64,000 nt of DNA from Vibrio gangliei (GCF_026001925.1 NZ_AP021870.1:124001-188000), one strand, 5' to 3'; counted from the stretch's first letter, positions 7,665-16,668 are shown. Notes: generated by a model from the letters alone, not told the origin. Numbers and translations: made by a program.

Positions 7665-9428
7665 TTAGTTGGTTGCATTAGCCACGGTTGCATTATCGGC
7701 TTTGGCACTCTTCTTAAGTAAGTATCCAAAGACTAGGATGGCTATCGCACAAGCTAGGAATAATGCGCGCCCCCACATTGGGTTTGGAATCAGAACCATC
7801 GCGGTTAGACCGTACCCCATGTAGCTTACTAGCGTACCTAGTTTTTGACGTTGCATGCGGTCAACTTCGTCTTGGCCGTCTTCTGCGATACACTCTGTGT
7901 CCACATCTTCGAAGAACGCTTTTGTTTCTTCAAGGTGAGTATCTTTCTCTTCTTTGTAGAACAGAGTCGTTGCACAGAAGAAACCAGCGGTTAAGAACAA
8001 GTGAGCAGCGATTGTGATCATTGTCTTGAAGTCTGATGTTTCACGACCTGTTAGTGATTCAATACCGAACCAGCTTGCTACGAATTGTGGAGTGAATACC
8101 GTTACTACTAGGTAAGACACGAACATACCGACAAGAACTGTTGCCCATGGCGCCCATTTTGGTGTCTTACGGATGATGATACCCAAGAACAATGGAACTA
8201 GGATTGGTGATTGCAGTAGCGTCGCAACTTGCATCATCAAATCAAACAGGCTTAGGTGCTTCAATGAGTTGAAGAATTGAGCCATCAAGATAACAAGGAT
8301 ACCGTTGATAAGACACGCCACTTGACCTGCACGTAATAGTTCTTTATCAGACGCTTTACCTTTGCGTACTACGGTTGCCCAGAAGCTGCGAACAAAGATA
8401 CCAGAGTTACGGTTCAGTGCAGAGTCCATTGAAGACATGGTAGCCGCAAATAGACCTGCCATTAGAAGACCAACCGTGCCAATCGGCATCACTTCGCGGG
8501 CAAATACTAGGTAAACTGCATCCGATGCTTTCGCGCCTAAGTTAGGGTAAGCAGCCGCTGCATCTGGGTATAGAATCGCGGTTGCCCAAGGTGGGATGAA
8601 CCAAACAATTGCACCAATTGCCATCATTACTAGCGCCATAAGAGCCGCTTTGCTAGCATTTTTCGAATCTTTTGCGTTAAGGAAACGGTAAGACTCTTGC
8701 ATGTTGTTGATACTTTGTAATTGCTTTACTAGGAAGAATAAGCAAGAACCAACAAGTAGCATAGGGTAGTTCATGTCAGGGCCAATGAAGAAGCCACCAG
8801 GGAAGTTCGTTACGATTTCACCTGGGCCGCCAACAACAAATAGCGCCACAACTGCACAAGCAACAGAGATAACCGCAACAACTAGGGTTTGAATGAAGTC
8901 AGACGCTACCACACCCCAAGCACCACTGATTAGCGAGATAGCCAATACAGCTGCACCGGTTACGTAGATAGTCGTAATGATGTCTGCATCAAATACTGCT
9001 GAAGCGAATACACCTAGGCCGTTCAACCATACACCTGCGTTGATGACGCTTAGTGGGATGATAACCCAAGTAAAGAATTGCTCGTTCACAGAACCGAAGC
9101 GACGACGAACACCTTCTGTTGGTGTATCAACGCGCATTTGGCGGAAGCGACGTGCAAAATAGAAGTAGGCAAAAACGTAAGCCAACATGTTGCCGAAGAA
9201 AACAAATAGGATAGCGAAACCATCGCTAAATGCTTTACCAGCGGCACCGGTGAACGTCCATGCAGAGAATTGAGTCATAAAGGCAGTTGCACCAACCATC
9301 CACCAGAGCATTTTACCGCCCCCACGGAAGTAGTCACTGGTGCTGTTGCTCGCCATTTTTTTGAATAGAACGCTGATGAGAACCATCAGGGCGAAATATC
9401 CAGCAATCACTAAATAATCATAGTTCAT
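7665..9428 (-). CDS. Sodium:solute symporter (SSS family), probable uptake of pectin-derived uronates
   Basis: The 587-residue polytopic protein has the SSS signature regions (GGKMLWWMVGATAFMTQFSAWTFTGAAG at about 37-64, GLLMAGLFAATMSSMDSALN at about 320-339) and about 13-14 membrane helices. It is located between eda and ogl and has KdgR-type boxes at its promoter, so the substrate is probably an unsaturated galacturonate monomer or short oligomer. That would parallel the SSS proteins (ToaA/ToaB type) of Vibrio alginate clusters; the assignment of substrate is inference. The ATG at 9428 has AGGAAG upstream, directly abutting a KdgR box. Confidence 0.85.
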   Translation of the reverse strand: MNYDYLVIAGYFALMVLISVLFKKMASNSTSDYFRGGGKMLWWMVGATAFMTQFSAWTFTGAAGKAFSDGFAILFVFFGNMLAYVFAYFYFARRFRQMRVDTPTEGVRRRFGSVNEQFFTWVIIPLSVINAGVWLNGLGVFASAVFDADIITTIYVTGAAVLAISLISGAWGVVASDFIQTLVVAVISVACAVVALFVVGGPGEIVTNFPGGFFIGPDMNYPMLLVGSCLFFLVKQLQSINNMQESYRFLNAKDSKNASKAALMALVMMAIGAIVWFIPPWATAILYPDAAAAYPNLGAKASDAVYLVFAREVMPIGTVGLLMAGLFAATMSSMDSALNRNSGIFVRSFWATVVRKGKASDKELLRAGQVACLINGILVILMAQFFNSLKHLSLFDLMMQVATLLQSPILVPLFLGIIIRKTPKWAPWATVLVGMFVSYLVVTVFTPQFVASWFGIESLTGRETSDFKTMITIAAHLFLTAGFFCATTLFYKEEKDTHLEETKAFFEDVDTECIAEDGQDEVDRMQRQKLGTLVSYMGYGLTAMVLIPNPMWGRALFLACAIAILVFGYLLKKSAKADNATVANATN

Positions 9429-9439
9429 AATAATCTTCC

Positions 9440-9459
9440 TGAAACATCGTTTTGATTTT
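9440..9459 (+). promoter_or_regulatory. Probable KdgR box 1 of the symporter gene
   Basis: TGAAACATCGTTTTGATTTT ends only 12 bp before the start codon of the symporter and abuts its ribosome-binding site. A repressor bound here would block elongation rather than promoter access. It is in inverted orientation to a second copy at 9499-9518. Confidence 0.75.
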
Positions 9460-9498
9460 TATGCATCATACCTCCAAAAGTAAAAATAAAATGTGCGC

Positions 9499-9518
9499 AA
9501 AATCAAAACGGAGGTTCA
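9499..9518 (-). promoter_or_regulatory. Probable KdgR box 2 of the symporter gene
   Basis: Read on the minus strand this is TGAACCTCCGTTTTGATTTT, sharing 16 of 20 positions with the box at 9440-9459 and facing it. Confidence 0.65.
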
Positions 9519-9735
9519 ATTTTTTTGTCTTTGCTAATATCTGTGATCTCTAGCACGGTCTTAGAAGACAGAAGGGATTGCGTTGATGACTTGATAAATA
9601 AGGGTTGCTGCTATTTTAACCAGAAATAATACGGCTTGTGTCGCACGAAATTTTTGCTTGAGCACATAGTAGTTGAAATATGGTTTTAAAAGGTGATGTG
9701 TATTCGTTTTTAGGAGCTGAATAGAATTGAAGCAC
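9519..9735. other. Intergenic region upstream of the symporter gene
   Basis: No ORF is supported here. The one recognisable element is a CRP-like site near 9541-9559 (TGTGATCTCTAGCACGG, GTGA-N6-GCAC), placed about 115 bp upstream of the symporter start and consistent with catabolite activation. The rest holds no feature I can support. Confidence 0.4.
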
Positions 9736-9768
9736 AAAAAAACCGAGCAATATTAAGCTCGGTTTTTT
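9736..9768 (-). terminator. Rho-independent terminator after eda
   Basis: The stem AAAAAACCGAGC / GCTCGGTTTTTT has an 8-nt loop and T-runs on both strands. It closes the kdgK-eda operon 20 bp beyond the eda stop. Confidence 0.9.
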
Positions 9769-9787
9769 ATCGGGATATATGAAGTGA

Positions 9788-10411
9788 TTAAGCAATCACT
9801 TTCGCTACATCAGCCACAAGCGCAGCTAATTCATCCCACTTTTCATTGTCGATAAGATCGGTTGGGATCATCCAAGTACCACCGCAAGCAAAGACTGCTG
9901 GGATAGCAAGGTAATCATTGACGTTTTTCGGGCTCACGCCGCCAGTTGGCATAAAGCTAACTGGGTAAACGGCAGTCAGTGCTTTTAGCATGTTCACGCC
10001 GCCTGAAGGCTCTGCTGGGAAGAATTTCAATGTATCTAAACCTAGCTCCATCGCTTGTTCAACCAGGCTTGGGTTGTTGACGCCAGGTACGATAGTCACG
10101 CCACGTTGTTGGCAGTATTTTACTGTGGTTGGGTTAAGGCCCGGGCTAACGACAAAATCAACGCCTGCTTCGATAGATTCATCCACTTGTTTTGTAGTCA
10201 GAACCGTACCTGAACCGATTAACATGTCTGGGTAGGCTTCACGCATGTTTTTGATGGCTTGAGCGGCGGCTGGCGTGCGGAATGTGACTTCGGCGCAAGG
10301 TAGGCCGTTTTCAACCAACACTTGTGCCAATTTTACTGCTTTATCCGCATCTTTAATGGCAATAACAGGAACCACTTTAATTTCGCTCAGACGCTGTTTA
10401 ATGCTTGTCAT
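9788..10411 (-). CDS. eda: 2-dehydro-3-deoxy-phosphogluconate aldolase (KDPG aldolase)
   Basis: The 207-residue class I aldolase has the Glu of CAEVTFRT, the Schiff-base Lys in LKFFPAEPSGG (about 133) and the phosphate loop PTGGVSPKN. It cleaves KDPG to pyruvate and glyceraldehyde 3-phosphate, the last step of galacturonate breakdown. It lies 30 bp downstream of kdgK in the same operon and is followed by a strong terminator. Confidence 0.95.
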   Translation of the reverse strand: MTSIKQRLSEIKVVPVIAIKDADKAVKLAQVLVENGLPCAEVTFRTPAAAQAIKNMREAYPDMLIGSGTVLTTKQVDESIEAGVDFVVSPGLNPTTVKYCQQRGVTIVPGVNNPSLVEQAMELGLDTLKFFPAEPSGGVNMLKALTAVYPVSFMPTGGVSPKNVNDYLAIPAVFACGGTWMIPTDLIDNEKWDELAALVADVAKVIA

Positions 10412-10441
10412 GATTTATCCTTAATAAATTCGTTTTCAAAA

Positions 10442-11371
10442 TTAGTTTAATGCCGGCATTTCATTGGCTGGAATGATGGCTCCGCGGAAGCAAATTACCG
10501 TGCCAGCCAGTTTGTGTCCCATTTGCGCTGCTTCTTCGGCACTTCCGCCAGTTAAGCGTTTTGCTAAGTAACCTGCGCTGAAAGAGTCGCCTGCGGCCGT
10601 TGTATCAATCACGTTCTCGACTTTATTGGCTGCGACTTCCCATGTGCCTTCTGGAGTGATCACCATGCAAGGCTCTGCGCCACGTTTAATCACGATTTCG
10701 GTGACGCCACACGCTTGAGTGCGGTCGATCGCTTGCTGCTCCTTGGTATCACCATACAGCATTTCTTCATCTTCAAAGGTTAAGAAGGTCATATCCGCAA
10801 GGCTTATTACCGAGTGATAAGCTGCGCGAGCTTTCTCTTTAGAAGACCATAGTGCTGGGCGGTAGTTATTATCAAACGCGATTTTGCAGCCTTTTTGTTT
10901 GCAGGCTTTTAGCACCAACATCAGTTTTTGCAGGGCTTCTTCTGGCAAAATAGCTAAGCTCACACCACTGAGGTAGATCATTTGATAATCGCTTAATTCA
11001 TCAATAATGGTGTCGAGTTTCTTTTCTAGCAACCAGTAACGTGCTGCCGCATCACTACGCCAGTATTGGAAACTACGTTCACCATCTGGCGTGGTTGAAA
11101 TTGAGTATAAGCCAGGTAATTTAGTCTCAGAAATATGTACATGAGAAGTATCAATTTTCTCATCATTCCAAGCTTCCATCATCGCTTGGCTGAAAGGATC
11201 TTTACCTAAACCCGTTATGTAAGAGGTAGTAATCGCTTGGTTGGTTAAGCGAGAAAGATATAGCGCAGTATTTAAGGTATCACCACCAAAACTTTGTTTG
11301 TATAGCTCATCCCCAGCTTTTTGTAATTCGACCATGCATTCGCCAATAACGGCAACACGATTGACTTGCAT
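10442..11371 (-). CDS. kdgK: 2-dehydro-3-deoxygluconokinase (KDG kinase, PfkB family)
   Basis: The 309-residue sugar kinase has the PfkB signatures: an N-terminal GECMVELQK start, FGGDTLNTALYLSRL, and the C-terminal DTTAAGDSFSAGYLA motif carrying the catalytic Asp and anion hole. It phosphorylates 2-keto-3-deoxygluconate to KDPG, the substrate of the downstream eda product. A KdgR box lies 65 bp upstream. Confidence 0.95.
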   Translation of the reverse strand: MQVNRVAVIGECMVELQKAGDELYKQSFGGDTLNTALYLSRLTNQAITTSYITGLGKDPFSQAMMEAWNDEKIDTSHVHISETKLPGLYSISTTPDGERSFQYWRSDAAARYWLLEKKLDTIIDELSDYQMIYLSGVSLAILPEEALQKLMLVLKACKQKGCKIAFDNNYRPALWSSKEKARAAYHSVISLADMTFLTFEDEEMLYGDTKEQQAIDRTQACGVTEIVIKRGAEPCMVITPEGTWEVAANKVENVIDTTAAGDSFSAGYLAKRLTGGSAEEAAQMGHKLAGTVICFRGAIIPANEMPALN

Positions 11372-11435
11372 AATTTTTCTCCTATAAAAATATTGCCTCT
11401 ATTATTAATAATTGGCGCATGAGGGTCAATTAAAA

Positions 11436-11454
11436 TGGAACATCGTTTTGATTT
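11436..11454 (+). promoter_or_regulatory. Probable KdgR box upstream of kdgK-eda
   Basis: TGGAACATCGTTTTGATTT differs from the symporter box core at one position and lies in the kdgK promoter region. Confidence 0.75.
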
Positions 11455-11513
11455 CTGTGATTAAGGTAGATTTCTTGAAAAAGAGAGGGAGGTTAACAGG
11501 GTAGATAGCTAAT

Positions 11514-11541
11514 AAAAAAAGCCGATCTGGGGGAGATCGGC
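11514..11541 (-). terminator. Rho-independent terminator of the kduD-kdgF-isomerase operon
   Basis: The stem GCCGATCT / AGATCGGC has a GGGGG loop and is followed on the minus strand by TTTTTTTATT. It is unusually far (about 220 bp) from the upstream stop codon at 11765. Confidence 0.88.
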
Positions 11542-11764
11542 AAAAGTAGGTACATCATATAGAGTAGTGCAGTTTGGATCGTTAGCCTATACTAATCGTA
11601 CTAATTATCTGACCATTATTGCTTGTTAAAAGACTCGATAACTGCGTTATACTTTTCGTTTATAAAGAAGTTGATTGTAGAACAACTACTTATCGAAAAT
11701 TTATGCCTTGTTCTCAAGCCTTTTACCTACGCAATTTCTGCTCATCTAATTAATTTGATTGGTA
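11542..11764 (-). other. Long 3' untranslated region of the isomerase operon
   Basis: Between the isomerase stop and the strong terminator lie about 220 bases with no supportable ORF. The stretch could be a long 3' UTR or the body of a 3'-UTR-derived small RNA ending at the terminator. No conserved RNA family is recognised. Confidence 0.35.
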
Positions 11765-12403
11765 TTACGCTAAAATTTCCTGAACAAATGCTTTGATTTC
11801 AGCATCTTGGCAGTTGTCGAAGAAACATTTTTGGAAACGCTCGCCAGTAACGGCAGTTTTCACTAATTCTGGGTCGATAGCACGTAGCGTATCTAGGTAG
11901 TTTTCTTTACATACAGCGGCTTTCACTTCACCTAGGATACCTGCGTTGCGAACTTGTGGTTCTTTACGCTCAACTGGGTAGCCTTCACCACGAGGACCAG
12001 TGAATGCTTTCTCGAAGATGTAACGTGCGTTAAGCTCCGCTGCCCAACCAAAACCTTTTGCAAACGCTAGAGAAAGCGCGTTGCCGTTGTTGATTTGGTT
12101 GAATAGGAAAGCATCTGAAGGATCTAGGCAGTAACCACATGCTACGCCTGGGTGTAGGTTAAGAGACATCATTGCGCCTTGACCTGTACCACAACCAGCC
12201 ACTACGAAATCTACTGCTTTAGAGTTAAGTAGGATGCTAGCTTGAATACCAAGATGGATGTACGTTAGGTGATGATCGTTTTCATCGCTCATACCTACGT
12301 TAGCAACTGTGTGGCCTAGTGGCTCAACAACGCTAGTTAATTCGTTAAGAATTGTTGCGTTTTTGCCTGCTTGGCTGTTTTCCATCATTAGTGCGATTTT
12401 CAT
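11765..12403 (-). CDS. RpiB/LacAB-fold sugar isomerase, probable 4-deoxy-5-ketouronate isomerase (DhuI-like)
   Basis: The 212-residue protein belongs to the RpiB/LacA/LacB isomerase family: MKIALMMENSQAGKN opening, catalytic-Cys region FVVAGCGTGQGAMMSLNLHPGV and NNGNALSLAFAKGFG. It lies with kdgF and kduD in one operon and no KduI cupin is present in the window. It therefore probably performs the KduI step (4-deoxy-L-threo-5-hexosulose uronate to 2,5-diketo-3-deoxygluconate), as DhuI of the RpiB family does in streptococci. The ATG at 12403 has GGAG 6 bases upstream; the TTG at 12415 overlaps that motif and is rejected. Confidence 0.78.
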   Translation of the reverse strand: MKIALMMENSQAGKNATILNELTSVVEPLGHTVANVGMSDENDHHLTYIHLGIQASILLNSKAVDFVVAGCGTGQGAMMSLNLHPGVACGYCLDPSDAFLFNQINNGNALSLAFAKGFGWAAELNARYIFEKAFTGPRGEGYPVERKEPQVRNAGILGEVKAAVCKENYLDTLRAIDPELVKTAVTGERFQKCFFDNCQDAEIKAFVQEILA

Positions 12404-12484
12404 GATTTTCTCCAATAGAAAATAGTTAACTTTGAATTTGGGTTCCCTAACGCCTGCTTTGAGGGTTAGGGAACGAAATAAGGG

Positions 12485-12808
12485 TTACTCGATGAAGTCT
12501 TTACGCATTGGAGTAAAGTTATCTAGCAATACGCCTGCTTTAAGACACTTACAACCGTGCATGATGTTTGGCTCTTTATAGAGTGCATCGCCGGCTTTTA
12601 CGATTTTCGTTTCATCGCCGATAGTGAATTCAAATTCACCAGACAGAACATACGTGAGTTGCTCATGCGGGTGGTTGTGAAGATAACCGACCGCGTTGTC
12701 TTCGAAGTGAACTTCAACTGACATGATGTTGTCACTGTACGCTAAGATTTTGCGCTTAACGCCATCACCAAGATCTTCTAGTTCAACGTCTTTACCATAT
12801 ACAAACAT
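12485..12808 (-). CDS. kdgF: KdgF, cupin converting unsaturated uronates to the linear ketouronate
   Basis: The 107-residue single cupin has the metal ligands HNHPHEQ and the later His of IMHGC, and a length typical of KdgF. KdgF speeds conversion of 4,5-unsaturated monouronates, the products of Ogl, into 5-keto-4-deoxyuronate. It is second in a kduD-kdgF-isomerase operon, with gaps of 33 and 81 bp. Confidence 0.92.
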   Translation of the reverse strand: MFVYGKDVELEDLGDGVKRKILAYSDNIMSVEVHFEDNAVGYLHNHPHEQLTYVLSGEFEFTIGDETKIVKAGDALYKEPNIMHGCKCLKAGVLLDNFTPMRKDFIE

Positions 12809-12841
12809 AATTCAACCTTTCTTCTTTCTGGTCGTTCAGTA

Positions 12842-13603
12842 TTAGCGAGCTAACCAGCCGCCATCTACTGCTACAGTGTAGCCATTGATGTAGCTAGCCG
12901 CATCAGAAGCTAAGAATACACATGGGCCCGCTACGTCTTCTGGTTTACCCCAACGGTCAGCAGGAATACGCTCTAGAATTGCTGCATTACGCTCTTCATC
13001 TGCACGTAGAGCGGCAGTGTTGTTGGTTGCCATGTAGCCAGGTGCAATTGCGTTTACATTGATGTTGTGTTTTGCCCACTCGTTCGCCATTGCGCGAGTG
13101 ATACCCATTACCGCACTCTTAGATGCAGTGTAAGAAGGTACACGGATACCGCCTTGGAAAGAAAGCATAGACGCGATGTTGATGATCTTACCGCCGTGAC
13201 CTTGTTTGATGTATTGCTGAGCAACCGCTTGAGACATGAAGAACACAGTCTTAGAGTTGATGTTCATTACGTCGTCCCAGTTTTGCTCAGAAAACTCGAT
13301 TGCGTCTTCGCGACGAATGATACCAGCGTTGTTCACTAGGATATCGATCTTGCCGAATTCATTGACAGCCGTTTCAATGATACGAGGAATATCATCTTGA
13401 GTAAGAAGGTTGGCACGAACATCTAGGAAAGTATGACCACCCGCTTTCATAAGTTCAATGGTTTCGTCTGGTGATGCATAGTTAACACCAACCACTTTAC
13501 AGCCCGCTTGTGCTAAGCCAAGTGCCATGCCTTGACCAAGACCAGTGTCACAGCCTGTTACGATGGCAACTTTACCTTCAAGATTGAATGCATTAAGAAT
13601 CAT
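12842..13603 (-). CDS. kduD: 2-dehydro-3-deoxy-D-gluconate 5-dehydrogenase (SDR family)
   Basis: The 253-residue short-chain dehydrogenase has TGCDTGLGQG (nucleotide binding, about 16-25), NNAG (about 90), the catalytic Ser in NIASMLSFQG and the YTASK pair (about 158-162). KduD reduces 2,5-diketo-3-deoxygluconate to 2-keto-3-deoxygluconate for KdgK. It is first in its operon and divergent from kdgR, with KdgR-like sites in the shared 271-bp promoter region. Confidence 0.94.
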   Translation of the reverse strand: MILNAFNLEGKVAIVTGCDTGLGQGMALGLAQAGCKVVGVNYASPDETIELMKAGGHTFLDVRANLLTQDDIPRIIETAVNEFGKIDILVNNAGIIRREDAIEFSEQNWDDVMNINSKTVFFMSQAVAQQYIKQGHGGKIINIASMLSFQGGIRVPSYTASKSAVMGITRAMANEWAKHNINVNAIAPGYMATNNTAALRADEERNAAILERIPADRWGKPEDVAGPCVFLASDAASYINGYTVAVDGGWLAR

Positions 13604-13693
13604 AGTTTTTTTCCTTTTCTTACCTTCCTACTGGGTCGGCAATGAACAAATAGAGTAGAGTGTTTTCGTTTATGTGTTGTCACATTAGCAATA

Positions 13694-13709
13694 CTAAAAC
13701 ACGTTTTCA
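13694..13709. promoter_or_regulatory. KdgR-like box in the kduD/kdgR intergenic region
   Basis: CTAAAACACGTTTTCA is a near-palindromic variant of the box found before the other pectin genes. It is placed about 90 bp upstream of kduD. Confidence 0.55.
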
Positions 13710-13716
13710 ATAATTT

Positions 13717-13735
13717 TTAAAAAGCTGTTTCATTA
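13717..13735. promoter_or_regulatory. Second KdgR-like box in the kduD/kdgR intergenic region
   Basis: TTTAAAAAGCTGTTTCATT carries the TGTTTCATT right half of the box with a degenerate left half. A further isolated half-site (CTGTTTCAC) occurs at about 13775-13783. Together they suggest joint control of kduD and kdgR. Confidence 0.5.
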
Positions 13736-13874
13736 AAAGTGACGGATATCTAGTTTATTGAAAATACGTGCGCTCTGTTTCACTTTTTTGAACTGGGTGT
13801 TTTAAAAAAAATGACATCTATATAGAATAGGTCAGTAATAAGAATAACTTTCATGAATTAAAGGTCTAATCTCT

Positions 13875-14669
13875 ATGGATAAAGGTAAGCAACCTGATGC
13901 AGTATCCTCAGTACTGAAAGTATTTGGGATTTTGCAAGCGCTAGGTGAGCAAAAGGATATCGGTATTACCGAGCTATCTCAGCGTTTAATGATGTCAAAA
14001 AGTACGACATATCGTTTCTTACAAACGATGAAAATGTTGGGTTATGTGGATCAAGAAGGTGAGGCCGATAAATACTCATTGACGTTAAAGTTGTTTGAAG
14101 TGGGCGCAAAATCACTTGAGTATGTGGATATCATCACATTGGCAGATAAAGAAATGCGTCATATTTCAGAGAAGACCAATGAGGCGCTTCACTTAGGCGC
14201 ACTGGATGTCGACCACATCATTTATACGCACAAAATTGATTCTGGCTACAACTTGCGCATGCAATCACGTATTGGTCGCCGCAACCCACTGTATAGTACG
14301 GCGATTGGCAAAGTATTATTAGCGGAACGTGATGAAGAATTTGTGCGTAATGCTTTGAAAGACGTGACATTCATTAAGCACACAGAAAAGACACATGAAA
14401 ATGTCGATCAATTGCTTGAAGAATTGAAAGTCGTAAAACAACAAGGTTATGCCGAAGATAATGAAGAGCAAGAACCGGGTTTACGTTGTATTGGAGCGCC
14501 AGTGTATGATCGCTTTGGTCATGTGATTGCGGGCTTATCCATTTCATTCCCAACCATCCGTTTTGATGAAGATCGCATGGCGGAATATGTCAATATGCTA
14601 CAAGTGGCTTGCCGCAATATCTCTGAGCAGTTGGGTTACCACGAATACCCAATGTCGAAAGCGTCTTAA
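13875..14669 (+). CDS. kdgR: KdgR, IclR-family repressor of pectin catabolism
   Basis: The 264-residue IclR-type regulator has an N-terminal winged helix (about 10-70, GITELSQRLMMSKSTTYRFLQTMKMLGYV) and an effector domain (about 85-255) with the conserved GKVLLAE and GYAEDNEEQEPGLRCIGAPV segments. Its position beside kduD, and the recurrence of one box motif in front of pectin genes, identify it as KdgR, which releases DNA on binding 2-keto-3-deoxygluconate. It is followed by a strong terminator. Confidence 0.92.
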   Translation: MDKGKQPDAVSSVLKVFGILQALGEQKDIGITELSQRLMMSKSTTYRFLQTMKMLGYVDQEGEADKYSLTLKLFEVGAKSLEYVDIITLADKEMRHISEKTNEALHLGALDVDHIIYTHKIDSGYNLRMQSRIGRRNPLYSTAIGKVLLAERDEEFVRNALKDVTFIKHTEKTHENVDQLLEELKVVKQQGYAEDNEEQEPGLRCIGAPVYDRFGHVIAGLSISFPTIRFDEDRMAEYVNMLQVACRNISEQLGYHEYPMSKAS

Positions 14670-14689
14670 GCTCAAAATTGCAAATCATA

Positions 14690-14717
14690 AAAAAAGCAGC
14701 GTTTGGCTGCTTTTTTT
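14690..14717 (+). terminator. Rho-independent terminator after kdgR
   Basis: The stem AAAAAAGCAGC / GCTGCTTTTTT has a 5-nt loop and a T-run, starting 20 bp after the kdgR stop. Confidence 0.9.
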
Positions 14718-14805
14718 GTGCACGAAAGCATAGTTTTCACTTTTCTTGTTATATTTGAAATGGTGTTTTGATATTGTTGACACATTGAATTAAGAGACCG
14801 TATTT

Positions 14806-16668
14806 ATGAGCAACGCTTTATTGCCAAATATCTATGATTTTGTTGTACGTATTGATCCCTTTGACAAACTGCCGACCGAGGTAGTACGAGATGTGGTCAG
14901 TAAAGTAAAAATCATCTACTTATCAAAAGGTGAAGAAATTCACTTTAGTTCAGGCTGTGAAGAGCGTTTCTTATACATTATTCGCACTGGAGCGGTTGAG
15001 CAGCGAATGAAAGATGGCTCATTACGTGCTCGCTTAGGGGAAGAAGATCAGTTTGGCTTTACCTTTTTAGAGCCGCTGGCTGATAGCGAAGATGGCTACA
15101 CCGCCACCGCATTAGCCGACAGTCTGCTATATCTTGTGCCTCATTCCACTTTGCAGAATCTATTTAAATCTAACCCTCAATATTCTGAATACTTTGACAC
15201 TCGCGCTCGTGCCCGTTTGAACTCAGCTTTGTACCGTGTGACGCCTGATAACAAAGGCCCTTACTATCGACGGGTGGCTGAAGTGGCGAGCGAAAATATT
15301 GCGATCGTTGATAAAGAGACCAGCATCAAGCAAGTCGCTATGTACATGTGTGGTGAAATGCGATCGTCTTGCGCGGTAGTAAAAGACGGCGACGACATTG
15401 TTGGCATCATTACCGACCGTGATATGACAACGCGCGTTGTTTCTAAAGGCGTGGATACCGAGCTGCCTATTTCTACGGTGATGACCACCAACCCACAACT
15501 GATTCATTCTGATGCGACGGTGCTAGAAGCCATCTCTTTGATGATGCAATTCAATATTCGCTGTATGCCTGTGGTGCAAGGAAAAAAAGTGATAGGGCTG
15601 ATTACCACCACGCATTTAGTGCATAACCACCGTACTCAAGCTTTATTCTTGATCGAGAAAATCAAATATTCGAATTCGATTGAAGCGCTAAAAATGCTAA
15701 AAGATGAACGTACGACCATCTTCTCTGCATTAGTGGAAAGCCAGGTTGCCTCTAATATTGTCGCTTCCGTGATGTCGATGATCATGGATGCCTTTAACCG
15801 CCGTATTATTCAACTCGCCGAAGATAAATTAGGCCCAGCGCCTTGTGATTATTCATGGATTGTTGCTGGCTCTCATGCTCGCAACGAAGTGCATTTATTA
15901 TCAGATCAAGATAGTGCATTGATCATTGATGACTGCGCGACACAAGCCGATATGGCCTATTTTACTCACCTCGCTATGATGGTTTGTAATGGGCTCGATG
16001 CCTGTGGTTATCCTCTGTGTGATGGTAAATATATGGCCGCGACACCAAAATGGTGCCAGCCATTATCACGCTGGAAAGAGTATTACCGTAAATGGGTGAG
16101 TACACCGGAATACAATAAGCTACTCAACATCAGTGTGTTTTTAGAAGTGCGCTCTTTGTATGGCAATGGGGAATTGGCGACGGAGTTACAGCAGCATTTG
16201 CACCAATGTATTGCCGAAAGCCACCGTTTTATTCCGTCTTTGGTGAGAGATGCGGTCGATACGCAGCCACCATTGGGGATTTTTAATAATTTGGTATTGG
16301 AAAAGAGTGGTGATAACAGCCGTACTTTGAATATCAAAAAATACGCATTAAACCTCATCATTGACCTTGCCCGAATTTACAGTTTATCGGCCGAAGGCAC
16401 ATTAACCGGAACAGAAGAACGTTTTGAATGGGCCTATCAGAAAGGTGTCATGACGGAGCAAAGCTATAAGAATATTATCGGCGCTTACCGCTTTATCACT
16501 CAGGTTCGTTTTACCCATCAAAATGAAGCGTTGAAGCTAGGCAAAAAGCCCGATAATCATATCGATCCTGAAACCTTCAGCAGCTTTGAACGTAAGCATT
16601 TAAAAGACGCGTTTAAGATCATCAATGAATTACAAGAAGGCGCGAAACTGCGCTTCACCAAAGGCTAA
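14806..16668 (+). CDS. cNMP-binding / CBS / DUF294 nucleotidyltransferase-like signalling protein
   Basis: The 620-residue cytoplasmic protein has a cyclic-nucleotide-binding-like domain (about 15-130), a pair of CBS domains (about 160-275, IVGIITDRDMTTRVV and VIGLITTTHLV) and a DUF294 nucleotidyltransferase domain (about 305-440) with GSHARNEVHLLSDQDSALI, the GS...SDQD catalytic pattern. A helical DUF294 C-terminal domain (about 475-615) follows. Six bases separate it from the exonuclease gene, a pairing common in Vibrio and Pseudomonas. The substrate and signal are unknown. It has no evident link to pectin. Confidence 0.88.
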   Translation: MSNALLPNIYDFVVRIDPFDKLPTEVVRDVVSKVKIIYLSKGEEIHFSSGCEERFLYIIRTGAVEQRMKDGSLRARLGEEDQFGFTFLEPLADSEDGYTATALADSLLYLVPHSTLQNLFKSNPQYSEYFDTRARARLNSALYRVTPDNKGPYYRRVAEVASENIAIVDKETSIKQVAMYMCGEMRSSCAVVKDGDDIVGIITDRDMTTRVVSKGVDTELPISTVMTTNPQLIHSDATVLEAISLMMQFNIRCMPVVQGKKVIGLITTTHLVHNHRTQALFLIEKIKYSNSIEALKMLKDERTTIFSALVESQVASNIVASVMSMIMDAFNRRIIQLAEDKLGPAPCDYSWIVAGSHARNEVHLLSDQDSALIIDDCATQADMAYFTHLAMMVCNGLDACGYPLCDGKYMAATPKWCQPLSRWKEYYRKWVSTPEYNKLLNISVFLEVRSLYGNGELATELQQHLHQCIAESHRFIPSLVRDAVDTQPPLGIFNNLVLEKSGDNSRTLNIKKYALNLIIDLARIYSLSAEGTLTGTEERFEWAYQKGVMTEQSYKNIIGAYRFITQVRFTHQNEALKLGKKPDNHIDPETFSSFERKHLKDAFKIINELQEGAKLRFTKG

